A DNA stretch of 64,000 bases from Elmis aenea (taxonomy: Eukaryota; Arthropoda; Insecta; Coleoptera; Elmidae). A model generated the notes under the pieces. It saw only the letters and a program-made list of their open reading frames with translations. It ran no database searches and was not told where the DNA came from. The position numbers and the translations under genes are program-made. Below, in pieces: positions 25,943-38,363 of the stretch (positions are counted from its first letter, which is position 1; every line of letters starts with the position of its first letter). The DNA is taken from contig OX393577.1 in assembly GCA_947652605.1 (NCBI GenBank), positions 67,480,108 through 67,544,107 of the forward strand. Reading direction: 5' to 3'.

Positions 25943-26694
25943 GGAAAGCCTATTAAATGTAAGTCCTATTATAAGTTTATTAAAGATTCTGACTAAAAAT
26001 AATATCTATATATTTAAATATGTATACACAGGGTGTCCCAGAAATCATTACTCTACCTTAATTTTCATTTGTTTTTAGAAATTACCCTCAACAAACTTCA
26101 AATAATATTAAATGATGGTAAAAGTTGCCCACAGTGACATAGGTAATAATAATAATAAAAAATTTTGATATACAGTGAGCTCGCGTTATAAGCAACCCAC
26201 GATATAAGCAACTCGCGTTATAAGCAACACTCGATATAAGCAACTATCGTATCAAAGTACACGATATAAGCAACTGTCAGTGTGACAGTTAAAAATACAA
26301 ATATCTAAAATACTATTGCAGATATAACAATGAAATTTTGTATCTGAGCGTTATGGTATTTTTCGGATTCGATGGAAATATTAAGGTTGCAATGCGACTT
26401 CCGGTTCAACCGGAAACGGACTCAAACTTTGAAATTTTGAATAGAACATCTGTATATTTTTACATTTTTGAATTTGTCTTAAAATTTACTTTAATAAATG
26501 TAAAAGGTTATATGGGTCTAAAGTCAACAGTTTTCAAAATATTTACATTTTTACGAAAATTTTGAGTGATATAGCACTTTCAGTTTTTTTTTTTACATTC
26601 AGGTTATTTAAAAGGGCAGTAAAATATCGTGTGAAATCTAGATTAACAATAGATTTTTTAACAATCATTTTATTTTTAGGAGATTATTAATATA

Positions 26695-27433
26695 CAGCGT
26701 CATTCAAAAAGTCTGCAACGAATGGAAAAGTTTTTTATTATTTTTTTCTCAGAAAATTGTATTCTTGATAAAAGTTGGTGCATGGTCTAAAACTAATTTT
26801 AAGATGAAAAAAGTTCAATAAAAAGTCATATGACACTAGATATTACTGATTTTTGAAATATTTTAAGAGTACAAAAAAAATTATGGACAGAGTTTTTAAA
26901 AATCCCAAAATAAGGCTAGATTTAAATTTTGACGGTCAAATTTCAATTTTTATTTTTTAAGAAATTTTAACATTCAAAAAATCAAAAACCATTAAAATCT
27001 AGTGTCATATGACTTTTTATTAATTTTTTTTCATCTTAAAATTAGATTTAGACCATATACCAACTTCATTAGGAATAAAAGAAAAATCGATAATAAAAAA
27101 CTTTTCCATTTGTTGCAGACTTTTTGAATGTTAAAATTTCTTAAAAAATAAAAATTTGAATTTGACCGTCAAAATTTAAATCGGGACTTATTTTTGGATT
27201 CTACATAACTTTTTTCTTATACATTTTTTTTGTAACTCTTAAACTAAGGGCTCTTTATACTTGCAAATATTTCAAAAATCGGTAAAATCTAGTGTTCTAT
27301 GACTTTTTATCAAACTCTTTTTCCCCTTAAATTAATTTTAGACCATGCACCAACTTTTATCAGGTATAAATTTTTTTGAGAAATTAATAATAAAAAAAAA
27401 TTCCATTTCTTGCAGACTTTTTGAATGACGCTG
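26695..27433. mobile_element. MITE inserted in the pogo-like transposase
   Basis: The ends cagcgtcattcaaaaagtct and agactttttgaatgacgctg are inverted repeats flanked by TA. Inverted homology continues inward, including tgcaacgaatggaaaag and its partner. A further internal inverted pair near 27000-27200 (aaaattt, ggtcaa stretches) makes it a compound hairpin. It interrupts the transposase reading frame at 27434. Confidence 0.8.
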
Positions 27434-27723
27434 TATAATAATGTAATAAACTCGTAGGTTAAATTACTAAAACTTTTTGGCTTTATATAATTTACCAAAG
27501 ACCATAAGTTCAATTTATGATTGTCGGTGGAATTAGCACATGGTATTAGCACATGGTACCTAACTCGTTGCTTAGATATTTTTCTCCCGGGAATATTTTT
27601 CTTACGTGTATGAACAAGAGTTTTGTCCGGTAAACACTTGTAAAATAAAGCCGTTTCATCCGCTCTGTATACTTGCCATGAAATCACATCATATTTTTTT
27701 ATTTGAGAGATGTACAAGTACAT
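27434..27723 (-). pseudogene. pogo/Tigger (DDE_1) transposase fragment
   Basis: The minus-strand translation contains ADETALFYKCLPDKTL, GRKISKQRVRYHVLIPCAN and STDNHKL. This fits the DDE_1 superfamily pattern around the catalytic Asp-Glu (DETGLFW...LP.KTL) and the conserved K.R.....CAN step. About 95 codons survive; then the frame runs into the inner MITE. Catalytic residues beyond this point are absent, so the copy cannot make a transposase. Confidence 0.75.
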
Positions 27724-28383
27724 AGATCACGACTAAAGGTACGTGGCACGCGCGTATTTCGTTTGACATAGGTACGTACAGATCACCATAGCAACGCGAC
27801 CACGATCGCGTTGTTATGGTGTAAACTTTTATTTTTAGTTTTAGTACTAAAAACAAGATTTATTTATGTTAAAAATCGAATCGTTTCTATTTCTATCATA
27901 TAAGCAACTTTCACGTTATAAGCAACTTTTAGATCGGAATTGGCCGCCGTTTGTTGCTTATAACGCGAGCTCACTGTATCTTTAAAAGGCATTATTCTTT
28001 TATTTTTTCAAAAGTGATGATCTTTAGTACACCCTGTATATATTAATATATAAAAAAAAACGTCGCAGTATTTATTTGCAGCAAACTTTGTTTAGTCATA
28101 TTATTGTTGATCTATTTATGCTTTTATTGTAATTTTTATTATACAATCTCAATTATGTTATTATTGTATTATTTGCAAATGAGTTTTATATAAATTGTTA
28201 TGATTAAAAACGAAGAAAAATAATTTGTGCATTGTGGTGGTATTATATTTTTTAAACTATTAATGAATTGTAAGTATTATTATTTTCTTTGACCTATTTT
28301 TAGAAACTAAATAACTGAAGTAATGCGAAAGGCACTACATCAAAAAATTCAAAGCCTGTGTTGTATTTTAGGAAGGCACTTTT

Positions 28384-28804
28384 TACACAATGTATCCAAA
28401 AGCTATGGAATATGCCATGTATCTCAGTAAATATCCGCTTTGGGGAAAAATGTTTCGAATAAAAATTATTGTCTAATACTTAGTTCTCCACCATAAGACA
28501 AAATTAATTTTTTTTTCGAATAACAAAAGCGCAATGAAAAACAATTGAATTTTTTTAAATGACAAGATACCCCTATATTATAGAAAAGGAAAGAGAAAAA
28601 AATTCTATCAAATGAGTATAATATAGGGGTATCTTGTCATTTAAAAAAATTCAATTGTTTTTCATTGCACTTTTGTTATTCGGGAAAAAAATTGTTTTGT
28701 GGTGGAAAACTAAGTACCAAACAACTTTTATTGAAAACATTTTTCCCTAAATTGGATATTTACTGAGATATATAGCATATTCCATACCTTTTGGGCACAC
28801 TGTA
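28384..28804. mobile_element. Foldback element, about 420 bp
   Basis: The arms face each other around position 28594. For example, aatgacaagatacccctata (left) pairs with tataggggtatcttgtcatt (right), and the outer ends share ccaaaagctatgg/ccataccttttgg. The middle 140 bp is close to a perfect palindrome, and a transcript would fold into a long hairpin. Confidence 0.8.
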
Positions 28805-30150
28805 TAATTAGATACTATAAACAAATGTTAGTAGTATTTATAAGAAAACTAAAATTGCAGCAACCTTTCCGTTACTGTTAGTTACTACATATTTTACAAT
28901 GAAGTTAATATTGTCTTTTTAAAGTATTTTGTAAATTTAAATGCACTGTTATGTCTGGTTTGAGTAGCAACTATTTATAATTAGTATTTGATCATTTATT
29001 AGCTTAATGCATAGCGTTTAATAATTATTATATGATACCTTTGTGATAGAAAAGAAAACGAGTACATAGTTACCTAATAAAAATGTAAATTATGTGAGTT
29101 ACACAATTTTGATTCTACTCTTGAGGTTGCAAACAAATCCTCTTGTATTAAAATCATATTTATTTACTGTAAATGCGAAAATCTATGCATTTATTTATTT
29201 ATCAGTCTTTATTTTACATCTGTCGTGGATATGTACTGTAAAATGATAGTGTATTTTGTAAAAACATTGTAATTAGTAATATTTTATGGTAAGAAATGGT
29301 AAAAATCAGTGTACACTGTTAAATAGGAGATTTCTGTAAATTGTTTAAACAAAATTTTAAATTTTTACCCGGAAAGAGATTGGCTGTGAAATGTTATATA
29401 TTTAATATGTAGAGCTGGTAGATAATTGTTTATCTAAATTCTTTAGTTATGTGGCTTAATTTAATTGGTGTAACTTAAGCAGCTATTTTAGTCTCATTGT
29501 CTATTGGTTTTGAGACACTTATCCCTATGAAGTGTTTTTAATGAAGCATTTTAGTTGTTTTTCGATTGTTCTACAAACATTACTATTTATTTATAAAGTA
29601 ATTCTTATTTATGTGTTTTTTTATTGTGTATTGTATGCTACAGTATTTTTTTAATTAGTTGATTAGCTTTGTATGGTTGGTTTAGGGTTAATTTTATTCA
29701 ACACAGCTTGGTATCTACTGAGTTTATAGCTAAAACTTTTTTTTTAAATGTTAAATCCTTAATTTTATATTTTTAATGCCTTAAAAGCAGTATATTTACC
29801 GCCATTTAAATTTCAATGTATTTATTATCATTTTGAATTATGCAACCCAAAACGTGATGCGCACATACTTGTTTTAATTTTCAAAGTAATTGTTGTTGAG
29901 TTTTTATTTATTCAAACCAGCTCGCATATTTTATATAACTTACACTAATGTGTTGTAAGAAAACAAATGTATTATACATATTTCTAAACTTATTAAAATA
30001 TGTCCGTCTTGACTGAATTTACAGATCAGAGTAGCATTGTTTGTGAAATTATTTTATTCAATTACTTTGAGTTGATGTTGTTGGAGAATTATTTTTCACT
30101 AATTGCAAGTTCCTTTTAAAAAATGCCCTTTTTAATTTATTTATTGATGC

Positions 30151-30789
30151 ACTGGGCGGGATGGTCCAAATTGGATGGGATTACATCTCGCTTAATAGTC
30201 AAGATAGAGAAACGCTTAAATAACCAAAAATGTGCAGTTTTTTAAGACAAACTCAGAACAGTTCTCAAATAAATTTTATCATTTTCGGTTTTTCTTGTTT
30301 TTTTTTTTAAATTTTCACAGCCTACTTTTTGTTTTTCATCTTTAAAAAAATTAAAAAACCTTTGTAACTTGCGTATTATGGAAATAAATACATCAACCCT
30401 TATATATTTGGAATGGAAAAAAAATAAGGAATTTAAATAGGTCATAGCCAACTATAGATTCCATTTAAAAAAGGTAAGTTTGTGTCATAACTTTTTAACG
30501 GTGAGCGTAAAAATTTTTTTTTAGAACTCAAGATCTAAATAAAAATATATTAAAATGATATTTATAAACTTTAAACCAATATAAACTTTAAAACAATAAG
30601 GGAGATATGACACTTTAAAAAAAAACAGTTTTTCTTTAATAACTCAAAAACTGGAAATGATAGAATATTTTTGAAAACGGTTCTGAGTTCGTACCAAAAA
30701 ACTGCACATTTTTGGTAATTTAATCGTTTCTCTATCTTAAATATTAAGCGAGATACCCATGTAATCCCATCGAATTTGGACCACCCTGT
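30151..30789. mobile_element. Foldback MITE, about 640 bp, ACAGGGTG-type end
   Basis: The left arm (ggtccaaattggatgggatt ... aatgtgcagttttttaag) is repeated in inverted form at the right (aaaaaactgcacatttttgg ... aatcccatcgaatttggacc), ending caccctgt. The arms are about 110 bp and well conserved; the centre is A/T-rich. It shares the tctcgctta...cgagata block with the large foldback at 59441-60970. Confidence 0.75.
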
Positions 30790-33266
30790 ACAGAGTAATA
30801 TGTTAATTTGATCTGTAAATCATTTGTTTATAAAATTTGGGTCGTAATTAGCTAATTGAGTGTTACTTTTACAAAAAATAGCAGTTAGAAATAATTAACA
30901 GCTAAAATAAAAGGGATTTTAAACTTGTTCCATGCATTTAAAAAACAATTAAAATAATGCTGATGGATACCTCTAGTTTTTATTGAATAATAAACAATTT
31001 TTGTTGTTGTTTTGAATGTGTAACGAAATTCTTATTTATATTTTTTGAGCTATAAGCATCATTTGTATGTAGTATTCTTTTTTGTTGAAGAATGTTCTGT
31101 AATATATTGACAACAAAAATTGTATGCATTTATAGATATTCTGAAAATGAAAGAGAAGATGATTTTTTAAGTACCCTAAAGAAGAAACTTGTCGTAATTA
31201 ATGTACAATAATCACTTAAATAGAATCAGTAACAAGCAATACATTTTATTTTTTGAGCATTCAAAATGCAACGTGGTGTTTTAAGGAAAATAAAATCATG
31301 TATTTGCAAATTAATTATAGTTTTAAAACATTTTTTCATATTTCACATAATTCTACAAACGAATAATTTAATAGTATGAAGTTGAACTCATAATATGCTT
31401 AAACTGTTAGTTTGGTTATCATGAGTACTCTAGCAAATATTTTTGAATTGTAAAATCATAATAATGGCTTGTAGGTGCCTTTAATAATATAAAATATGTA
31501 TAAAATGTTATTAACCCAAAAATACCAATCAATATTGCGTTCAGTAATATGAATGAAATTTGAAAATTAAAGAAAAAACAGGAAGTATCAGATATAAAGA
31601 GTATAGAAACTTTTTAAAAACAAATGATTGGAGATTGTTTTGTATTTTTATTAAGGTACAAAGGGTTTTTAAATTGTATCATATTTCTCTATAACAATAA
31701 AATATTCTTACCGAATATTCCTATAAACATAACGAATAGTATTCTTAGATATTTTTGCTAATCCTAAATAAACTGATCTTACACATTACTACGCTCAGAA
31801 AATTATATTTTCAAAATACCAAAGGTTTTCGAAATAAATAGGTGCTAATATATACAATATTTTTATGTTAAAATAATTCTGCTTGGTCAATTATCATAGG
31901 AAAACTGCTGGATTTATTTTATAACATCGAATCTCGAATAAGTCATTGTTGTTATGCCCCATGCAATGAATATCATTATCTTTGTGTGTTTAACAAGCCA
32001 TGAAGTATAAAAACACTGACTTATAACTTGGAGACTGAAAGTGATAAGAAATATCTTAGTAAATAGTGATAAAACATGTAGCTGTAATATAGTTTAATGT
32101 GTAATTTAATTAAATAATAAATTTATGTCAACTTTCAGCTATCCTCTTACATTCCGTACGCTTCAAGCTTGTATAGTATTTAAATAATTGCACTTCTTAA
32201 TATTTTTTATGTATAGATATTTTAAATTATGTAAAATATAGCAGTTGTACCTACTAATTTTTTTTACTTACATCAAACCATAGCTTGTATAAAAAATAAC
32301 TCAAAATAGGATTGAATGATACTTATTTTGTTAAAAGAAAACTTTTATCCATGATATACAGGGGGTTATAAGCAGTGGCGTACGCAGTGTGTTTTATCAC
32401 GATATCCTGCTTTTCTTCTATTTCAGTTCCTGTGCAGTTTCACTGCAACATGCTGCTTCATGAGTTGAAAATATTTATTTTTGAATGTTTATTAAACAAG
32501 TAGATAGTTTTTTTATACACGAAAAAGGTTTAAGAAGTTGAACATTGGATTAAAACAATGGATAGTGATTTTTTAATTAAACAAATAAAATTACTTACTA
32601 TTAGGATCATTTTAACTCAAGAAATATTTATGAGTGTTTGTAATTTTTCTTTGGAAAATTCCAATTTGTGTTTTGGTTTTGATATCATGATCAGGTTTTT
32701 TTTCTTCTGATAAATTTTAGTATTTCTAAAATTGTTCAACCATTATTGGATTTAAAAATGCTTTTTTATTCAATTTTTGCTATTGTGGAATATGTTAGAT
32801 ACGCAAGCATGGCTTAACTGCCACCCAAAAACTGTTTTGCTATTTAACCATCTCTTTATTTGTTGTTTTTTGAGATGTCCTCTCAGTTGCATCAAATTAG
32901 CGTTTGTTCACTTTACATTATTGCCAAGAAAACAGACATTAAACTACTTAAAAAAAATTAAGGCGTGGCTAATTGCTTTCAAAAAATATTTTGTTATTTA
33001 ACCATCTCTTTATCTTTAAGAAATGCTGTTAGTTGGACCAAATAAGAGTGTGTACATTCGTGGATATAAAAAAAATACATTTATTTGGAATGTAACATAC
33101 AAATACATTTTTAAAAAACGCCTTACAAAAGTCTGGTTTAAAGTTACAGAAACATATAAAAAAATACATTAAAAATAAGTGCACATTTGTACTAAAAACA
33201 AAAAATTTGATCACTTTTCAAGTCTCTTTAAAAGGCACAAGAACATTAAAAACACTTTTAAGTCAC

Positions 33267-34288
33267 TTATTCATTACTTTTACGTGAGAGTTTTATGTTA
33301 AGCCCTGCCACGACCATAAATAAAATCCAACCGAAAAGAGAAACAGTAACACCTATAGTCAAGTCCACCCCTGTGTTAATGAATCCATCTCTGTACGCGT
33401 TGAACGAATCCGGCTGCATGTAGTCCATGAAATCAAATATGGAAATGCAGGAGAGCCGATTGTAAACGACTGGTAGTATTGTCCCATGGGCCCCGAGTAG
33501 TTTTTCCAAGGTCTTACGATACTCTTTGCAAGTGGTGAGGTAGCCGTCGATGAAGATGGAGAAATGAATTAGGGCGTACAGGGAAAATATGCAAGTTAAC
33601 ACGGACATTGTAATCCAGAAGAGACGGGGTAACGGTCGAGTGGTTTCGACGTTAACTGCACGCAACTGAATTAATTCTCCGGCCCTGCAAAACCATTATA
33701 AGTAAGATAAAATGTATCTTACATTTCTTCACTAAATAGAGAATTTTTTGTTGTTTACAATAAAAGTATACAGAGTGCCCCAATTCTAGGCTCATGGGGT
33801 CTAGCTTAACTGCAAGATCTCTGTGTTGGGCTTCGAATTTGTGACAAATTTTTAATGGTACTTACTCGTTTTTGGCTGTAACTGTTCTTGTTACTTTCGT
33901 TCCAAAAAGGACTCTAAAGCCGTGGAAACCAGCGAATGCAATAGAAAAGAGAATGTAAAGAAACGGTCCAAATGTAACCCAAATGCATGATGATAGACCA
34001 CCACCTATAAAGACATTGCACATTTAAAATGGCTTTTTTATATAAAAAAAAGGACCCCCCTTTTGTATATACATTTGTACCGATTCTGATAAACAATTTA
34101 CCTAAGAAATGTGTTGGGGTGTGTTGTCCATATAAAATACAGCCGCAGTTCCTGTTATTAACACACTGATCAAGCGTTTGTTTCCAGTGACCCCATGCTA
34201 TACCACACGTTATGCTAGCTGTACCCCCAAAAGCAGCTAATAACGTGTACAGTACACTCAGTCGTTTTTCGACCTTCCCCTGGTCCAT
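33267..34288 (-). CDS. Four-pass membrane protein, TMEM179-like
   Basis: Exons 34288-34102, 34004-33866 and 33684-33267 join in frame to 247 aa with GT-AG introns. Four hydrophobic segments are visible: near residues 10-32, 65-95 (CIWVTFGPFLYILFSIAF), 125-150 (LFWITMSVLTCIF) and 210-235 (TIGVTVSLFGWILFMVVAG). A short Cys-rich loop (CVNNRNCGCILYG) follows the first. Size, topology and the Cys/Gly loop resemble the TMEM179/TMEM179B family of uncharacterised membrane proteins. I am sure of the gene and its topology, less so of the name. The ATG at 34288 follows an in-frame region with no earlier Met. A fragment of an ACAGAGTG-ended element lies in intron 2 (33771). Confidence 0.75.
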
Positions 34289-36538
34289 CGTATACAATTA
34301 ATTTGTTCGTTAGTGGCAGAATCTAAAATATTAAAATCGCTTTAGGGAAATGACTAACGCGGTAATCATAGTTTACTTTCGATTTAATCAGATAAAATGT
34401 ACTAGAACGAGAAAAATATATTTAACTGTATCTAAATGATAAGGTAGATAAAGATAGATATGGCTAAAACAAAAGCTAGATAAGCATAGGCGTTCGCCGT
34501 GTGGGGTACATGTGAACAACCTCGATTGACTCAAAAAAAAAGTGTATTTGGGCGTCATATGAAACAATATAATAGAAAATTATATGAATTTAAGCCTCTT
34601 AAATTGTACTGCACTAGTACACGTTTTTAAGGTGGGGTCATTGTACGCCACATGTAGCGTCAAAAAACCTCAAAAAAACGCGTCTAAAATTTACAAAACA
34701 CAAATATTTAATAAGCTAGATAGCTTTAGAAATAAAATAAGAGGCATAGCATTAAAATTCAGCGTGCATGCTGCTAGTTTTTTTGTGTTGCATTTGTTTG
34801 TTGCACCGTCACTTGTTTTTCCAAAATTTTGAAATAAAACGCTGCCCCGTTTGGACAACCATAATTTTAAAAACGCGCATAACATATTGGGCATCATTCA
34901 AGCGAAATTTTTGGCGTAAAAATTTGGTAAGTACCTTTAAAAGTTAATTTTTGTTTACAAACAACTCACCTGCGTTGCCTGGCTGATAAACTTTCACTGC
35001 CCTACCTGTGTAGGAGAGCAGGGATGTCCAAACTAATAATATTATTTCTCAAGGTAAAATGTCCCCTGTGTGCTACTCTGTGGCTGCTGCATTACTTCTC
35101 AGAGCTTTTCAAGACGGTTCATAACAAATTATTACGTGAATCATCATTTAATTTACTTAGTGTAGCTGTATACTTGTTTAACTGGTTAATATTTTGTAGT
35201 ACTTAAAAAAAGTGATGTTTTTTTACTTTAGATTATTAAATGAAGCAGGTGCAGTGTAAATTTGAATTTATTTAGTAGAGATAATGGAAAAGATTGCAAA
35301 ATTTTGAGGTAATTTTTATTTTCTTCTTAAATAAAATAATTATTTTATACTAATTATAGTTAAAGTAACATTATTTTTGTTTGAATATGTAATTTAATGA
35401 TTGTTAAGTATAATTAAAACACTTTGATAGAACAAAAGTTTTTAACATTGTTTTAAATCAATTGTGTTGTTTTTTAACTCTCTTTTTCGCTATTTTTGAT
35501 TATACTTTGTAATTTTCTATTGGTATTTAGTAATCTTATTTTTTTTTATGCATTGGGGGAATCCCAGAGCGTCGATCTTTTCTACATGCGTTGAGCAGTC
35601 TCCATTTTTTCAAGGTTCCTTAATATTTTAGAAATACGTTGAGCAGTTTGTAACAGCAATTAAATAATTTTAGGTTTGTTTCAAATGTATTTAAATTTCA
35701 GTTAATAGTTGAAGAAACTTTTTTATTGTTAAATTTTTAAGTTTATTTAAAATTTAAAATTATTCACCTTTAAACTCAAAATAATTTCTTTGCACAATCA
35801 TCATTTTAAATGAGAATTTCTTCAAAAGAAATCGAAGAGAAGTGGAGAAAATAAATTTATTTAAATTATAAATTACAATATATAAGACAATAAAATAAAA
35901 CAGTCTAGGAAGTAAATATTTACAATTCCATGATTAAAGGTCAATAATGTACTATCAGCTCAGTCCAAAATGGAGACTTCTTTCCGTTACCTTTGCCTGT
36001 TAAATAAATGAAAAAATAAATAAACTTTATTTAATTTTATTAAAAAATTAAAATTTAAACTGTTATTAGCGCCTACATGAATTAAATTTATATAAAGAAA
36101 AGACCAACTGAGATGGAATATTTTATATTTTTTACTAATTGTGAATCACAGCACAAATTATATACAAGATATAGTAAAATTACTGGAAATTCAAAAAAAC
36201 AAACAATAAATTTGTTCACTACATTTTCTACACCTTATGTCTTAAGATAGATCAAGAAGATTTGATTTAAATAGATATATAGCTTGCTTCTCCGCTACGT
36301 AAAATAAATTAGCTTAACAAAACAAGCGACAAACAAAAACAAAACAACAACAGTACTATGTTAATAACATACAGCGTATATTCAAAATGAGATAAACGAC
36401 TACTTCTTTACAAGAAGGGGTTTATTGTTTTTTTTAACGATGGCTCAAGTTGTTGTATAAGGTACGATTTAAGGTTAAATCTACTATTTTTTAAATAACT
36501 CCACGAAATTAATTTAAACTAGGAGTTAATAGTGATCC
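34289..36538. other. Intergenic, no gene seen
   Basis: AT-rich DNA between the TMEM179-like gene and Tim23. A string at 35021 (cagggatgtccaaact) resembles a hAT terminus but has no visible partner. The rest contains poly-A/T runs and nothing I can interpret. The Tim23 3' UTR lies at its right end. Confidence 0.55.
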
Positions 36539-37350
36539 TTACGCTGGATTAAATTGTCTCAGATGTGCTATTTTGTCTCTCGAATTCCAGAGGGCGAACA
36601 TCGTAGATAAACCAAAACCTATTGCACCTCCTAGGCCACACTTTCGAAGTCCAGCTAAATTAATAATACAACATACATAAGTAACTAACCTCAATGAGCT
36701 GCAAAATTATATACGGCAAAACTAAACATAACGTACCTGTAGATTTATATAAGCACCCTGTAGCTGTTGCGGCAACTATTGTATTAAGATCGTCATCTGC
36801 ACCTCTTGCCCACGATAAAATAACACCAAACGCAGAATATATAACGGCTATTGATCCAAGTGTATTAGCTGTCGCACTGCCTTTCTTCATTATATGATTT
36901 AACATTCTGTAGTACAATATTATTTTACAATCCGGAAATACTACATTACATTCGTGACTTACTGGACTCTCCTTAATTTTCCTGTTTGTCCTGCTAATGT
37001 AGTTGCTTTGAGTCCATTATAAAATCCTGAAGCTCCACCTAAACCAGCACCTATCATACACGATGCACCAATCTGACCAAAGGCTAATTCGAATCGCCCA
37101 CGTTGTTTGCTCGTGCCATCGAGAAATATAAATTCTGGCTGACTAGTTGGAAGATATCCTGGGTCGTAATTTAAATAAGGTGAAGAGAATGGTTTGTATC
37201 CACCTAAAATAGCAAGAACCATGCATAAGTTATAGGTTAACAAAAATTTTACGTGCCAACAGTAAGTAAAAATAGTTTACCTGTTGTGTCTGTACTATTA
37301 TTTTCATAATTTGATGAATAGAAATCGGCGCTATCATTTACACTCGACAT
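36539..37350 (-). CDS. Tim23: Mitochondrial import translocase subunit Tim23
   Basis: Exons 37350-37281, 37203-36963, 36906-36737 and 36654-36539 join to 198 aa, close to the 209 aa of the human protein. Tim23 is the channel-forming subunit of the inner-membrane TIM23 complex that imports presequence proteins into the matrix. The family signature is clear: SPYLNYDPGYLP, PEFIF, RGRFELAFGQIG, GAGLGG, TGKLRRVQMLNHIMKKG, ANTLGSIAVIYSAFGVIL and a final glycine-rich helix (GLGGAIGFGLSTMFAL). Four Gly-zipper-like membrane helices occupy the C-terminal 130 residues. The acidic N-terminus is very short. The gene is head-to-head with the MZT2 gene, 194 bp between start codons. Confidence 0.95.
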
Positions 37351-37544
37351 TATTTATTAATTCATAAATTTAAAGTTTTTTGAATGAGGGCAAAATCGAA
37401 GGTCGAAGTGACTGATGTTACACCATAAGACCATAAGTATACAAGTACTGCCAACATTAAAAAGGTTTCAAAATTGTATTGTTGGTAGCTGTGGTTGGTA
37501 GTGCTTGTACTGTTTGAATTTTTATGTATGTAAATAATTTCAAA
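37351..37544. promoter_or_regulatory. Bidirectional promoter between Tim23 and MZT2
   Basis: Only 194 bp separate the divergent start codons. No TATA box is evident on either strand. Both 5' UTRs and core promoters must fit here, which implies shared regulation of the two genes. Confidence 0.6.
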
Positions 37545-37882
37545 ATGGTTGCAAATACAAGTGAAAAAAGTGATACTACAAGCGTAAATCAGAAGATTCA
37601 ACCTTATCAGAAAGATTTGCTTACTTTAGCCGAGTTAGGAGGAATACACTCAGATCCTATCATTATTTGGTAAAATATTTTTGTAACATAGCCTAACTTT
37701 TTTGTTAACAATCAAACAATCAGTGACCGTTAAACATTTTTAGGATACTTGTGCAGTTGCTAAATATGAATATTCAACCAGAGGCTATTTATAGATTATT
37801 AAAATCAATTAGCCGGTCCTCAAAAGCTAGACGTAGAGGAGCATCATCCGTTCGAAGATCTTCGTCACAGCACAGCCAATGA
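37545..37882 (+). CDS. Mzt2: Mitotic-spindle organizing protein 2 (MOZART2) homologue
   Basis: Exons 37545-37669 and 37744-37882 join to 87 aa. MOZART2 is a small subunit of the gamma-tubulin ring complex that associates with the GCP proteins and the pericentriolar material. The core LLTLAELGGIHSDPIIIWILV followed by LLNMNIQPEAIYRLLKSI fits the family pattern of two or three short helices (ELAQAAGGGIDPDVFKILVDLL in the vertebrate protein). The tail is basic and Ser/Arg-rich (SSKARRRG, VRRSSS). An in-frame ATG at 37524 could add seven residues; 37545 has the better context (aaaATGG). The intron is 74 bp. It is divergent from Tim23 and followed 480 bp later by FOP on the same strand. Confidence 0.85.
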
Positions 37883-38363
37883 GTTTTTACATCAAAGAAC
37901 ATGTTTTTATTAAAACCTTAAATTATTGTTAATTGTAAATTAATTTAATTTTATTCTGAATTTTTTAATACCTATATCAGCTAGTACAAAATGTGGAATA
38001 ATAAAGTTATGCAAAATGAACAAAATGTTTTATTATATATTAATTTTCAAACAGCCAATAGGCTAACAAAATGTTAACTTTATTGTACATTAATAAACTT
38101 AAAACAAGGTTTAAGATTCATACAAATAATTCGCAACACATTTTGATAGTCACTGACAATTAAAAGTGGAGAGGGGAGATTATTTATTTCTTGTTTTAAA
38201 AGTTTTAAGTATCTGTTAGTGTGGAAGATTTTAATTTGATTTTATTAATTGTTGTTGAACTATAAGTTGCTTTTTTACATTTACCTTCATCGTAATTCTA
38301 TAATTTATAGAAGTATTCCACTGTAGCATTTTTGTTTGACATTTATATAACCTATAAATAACT

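Larger units (their letters stand above)
26175..27976. mobile_element. pogo/Tigger-like DNA transposon with terminal inverted repeats
   Basis: The left end cagtgagctcgcgttataag and the right end cttataacgcgagctcactg are perfect inverted repeats of at least 24 bp, flanked by TA on both sides (26173-26174 and 27977-27978). The motif tataagcaac is repeated several times inside each end. The body carries a transposase fragment on the minus strand and is interrupted by a smaller element. Confidence 0.85.
26029..28036. mobile_element. Outer ACAGGGTG-type MITE split by a later insertion
   Basis: The left end (acagggtgtcccagaaatcat) and the right end (reverse complement acagggtgtactaaagatcat) are degenerate inverted repeats. 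Removing the 1.8-kb insertion between them leaves about 200 bp, a typical MITE size. It is the oldest layer of a three-layer nest. Confidence 0.55.
25943..33266. other. Long gene-free interval downstream of Nak
   Basis: The interval holds the Nak 3' UTR at its start and the transposon nest and foldback elements listed separately. The rest is AT-rich and I see no protein-coding exon with recognisable homology. A one-ended fragment at 32374 (cagtggcgtacgcag) resembles a DNA-transposon terminus and has an inverted counterpart at 53889-53907 (tgcctacgccactg). Confidence 0.6.
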
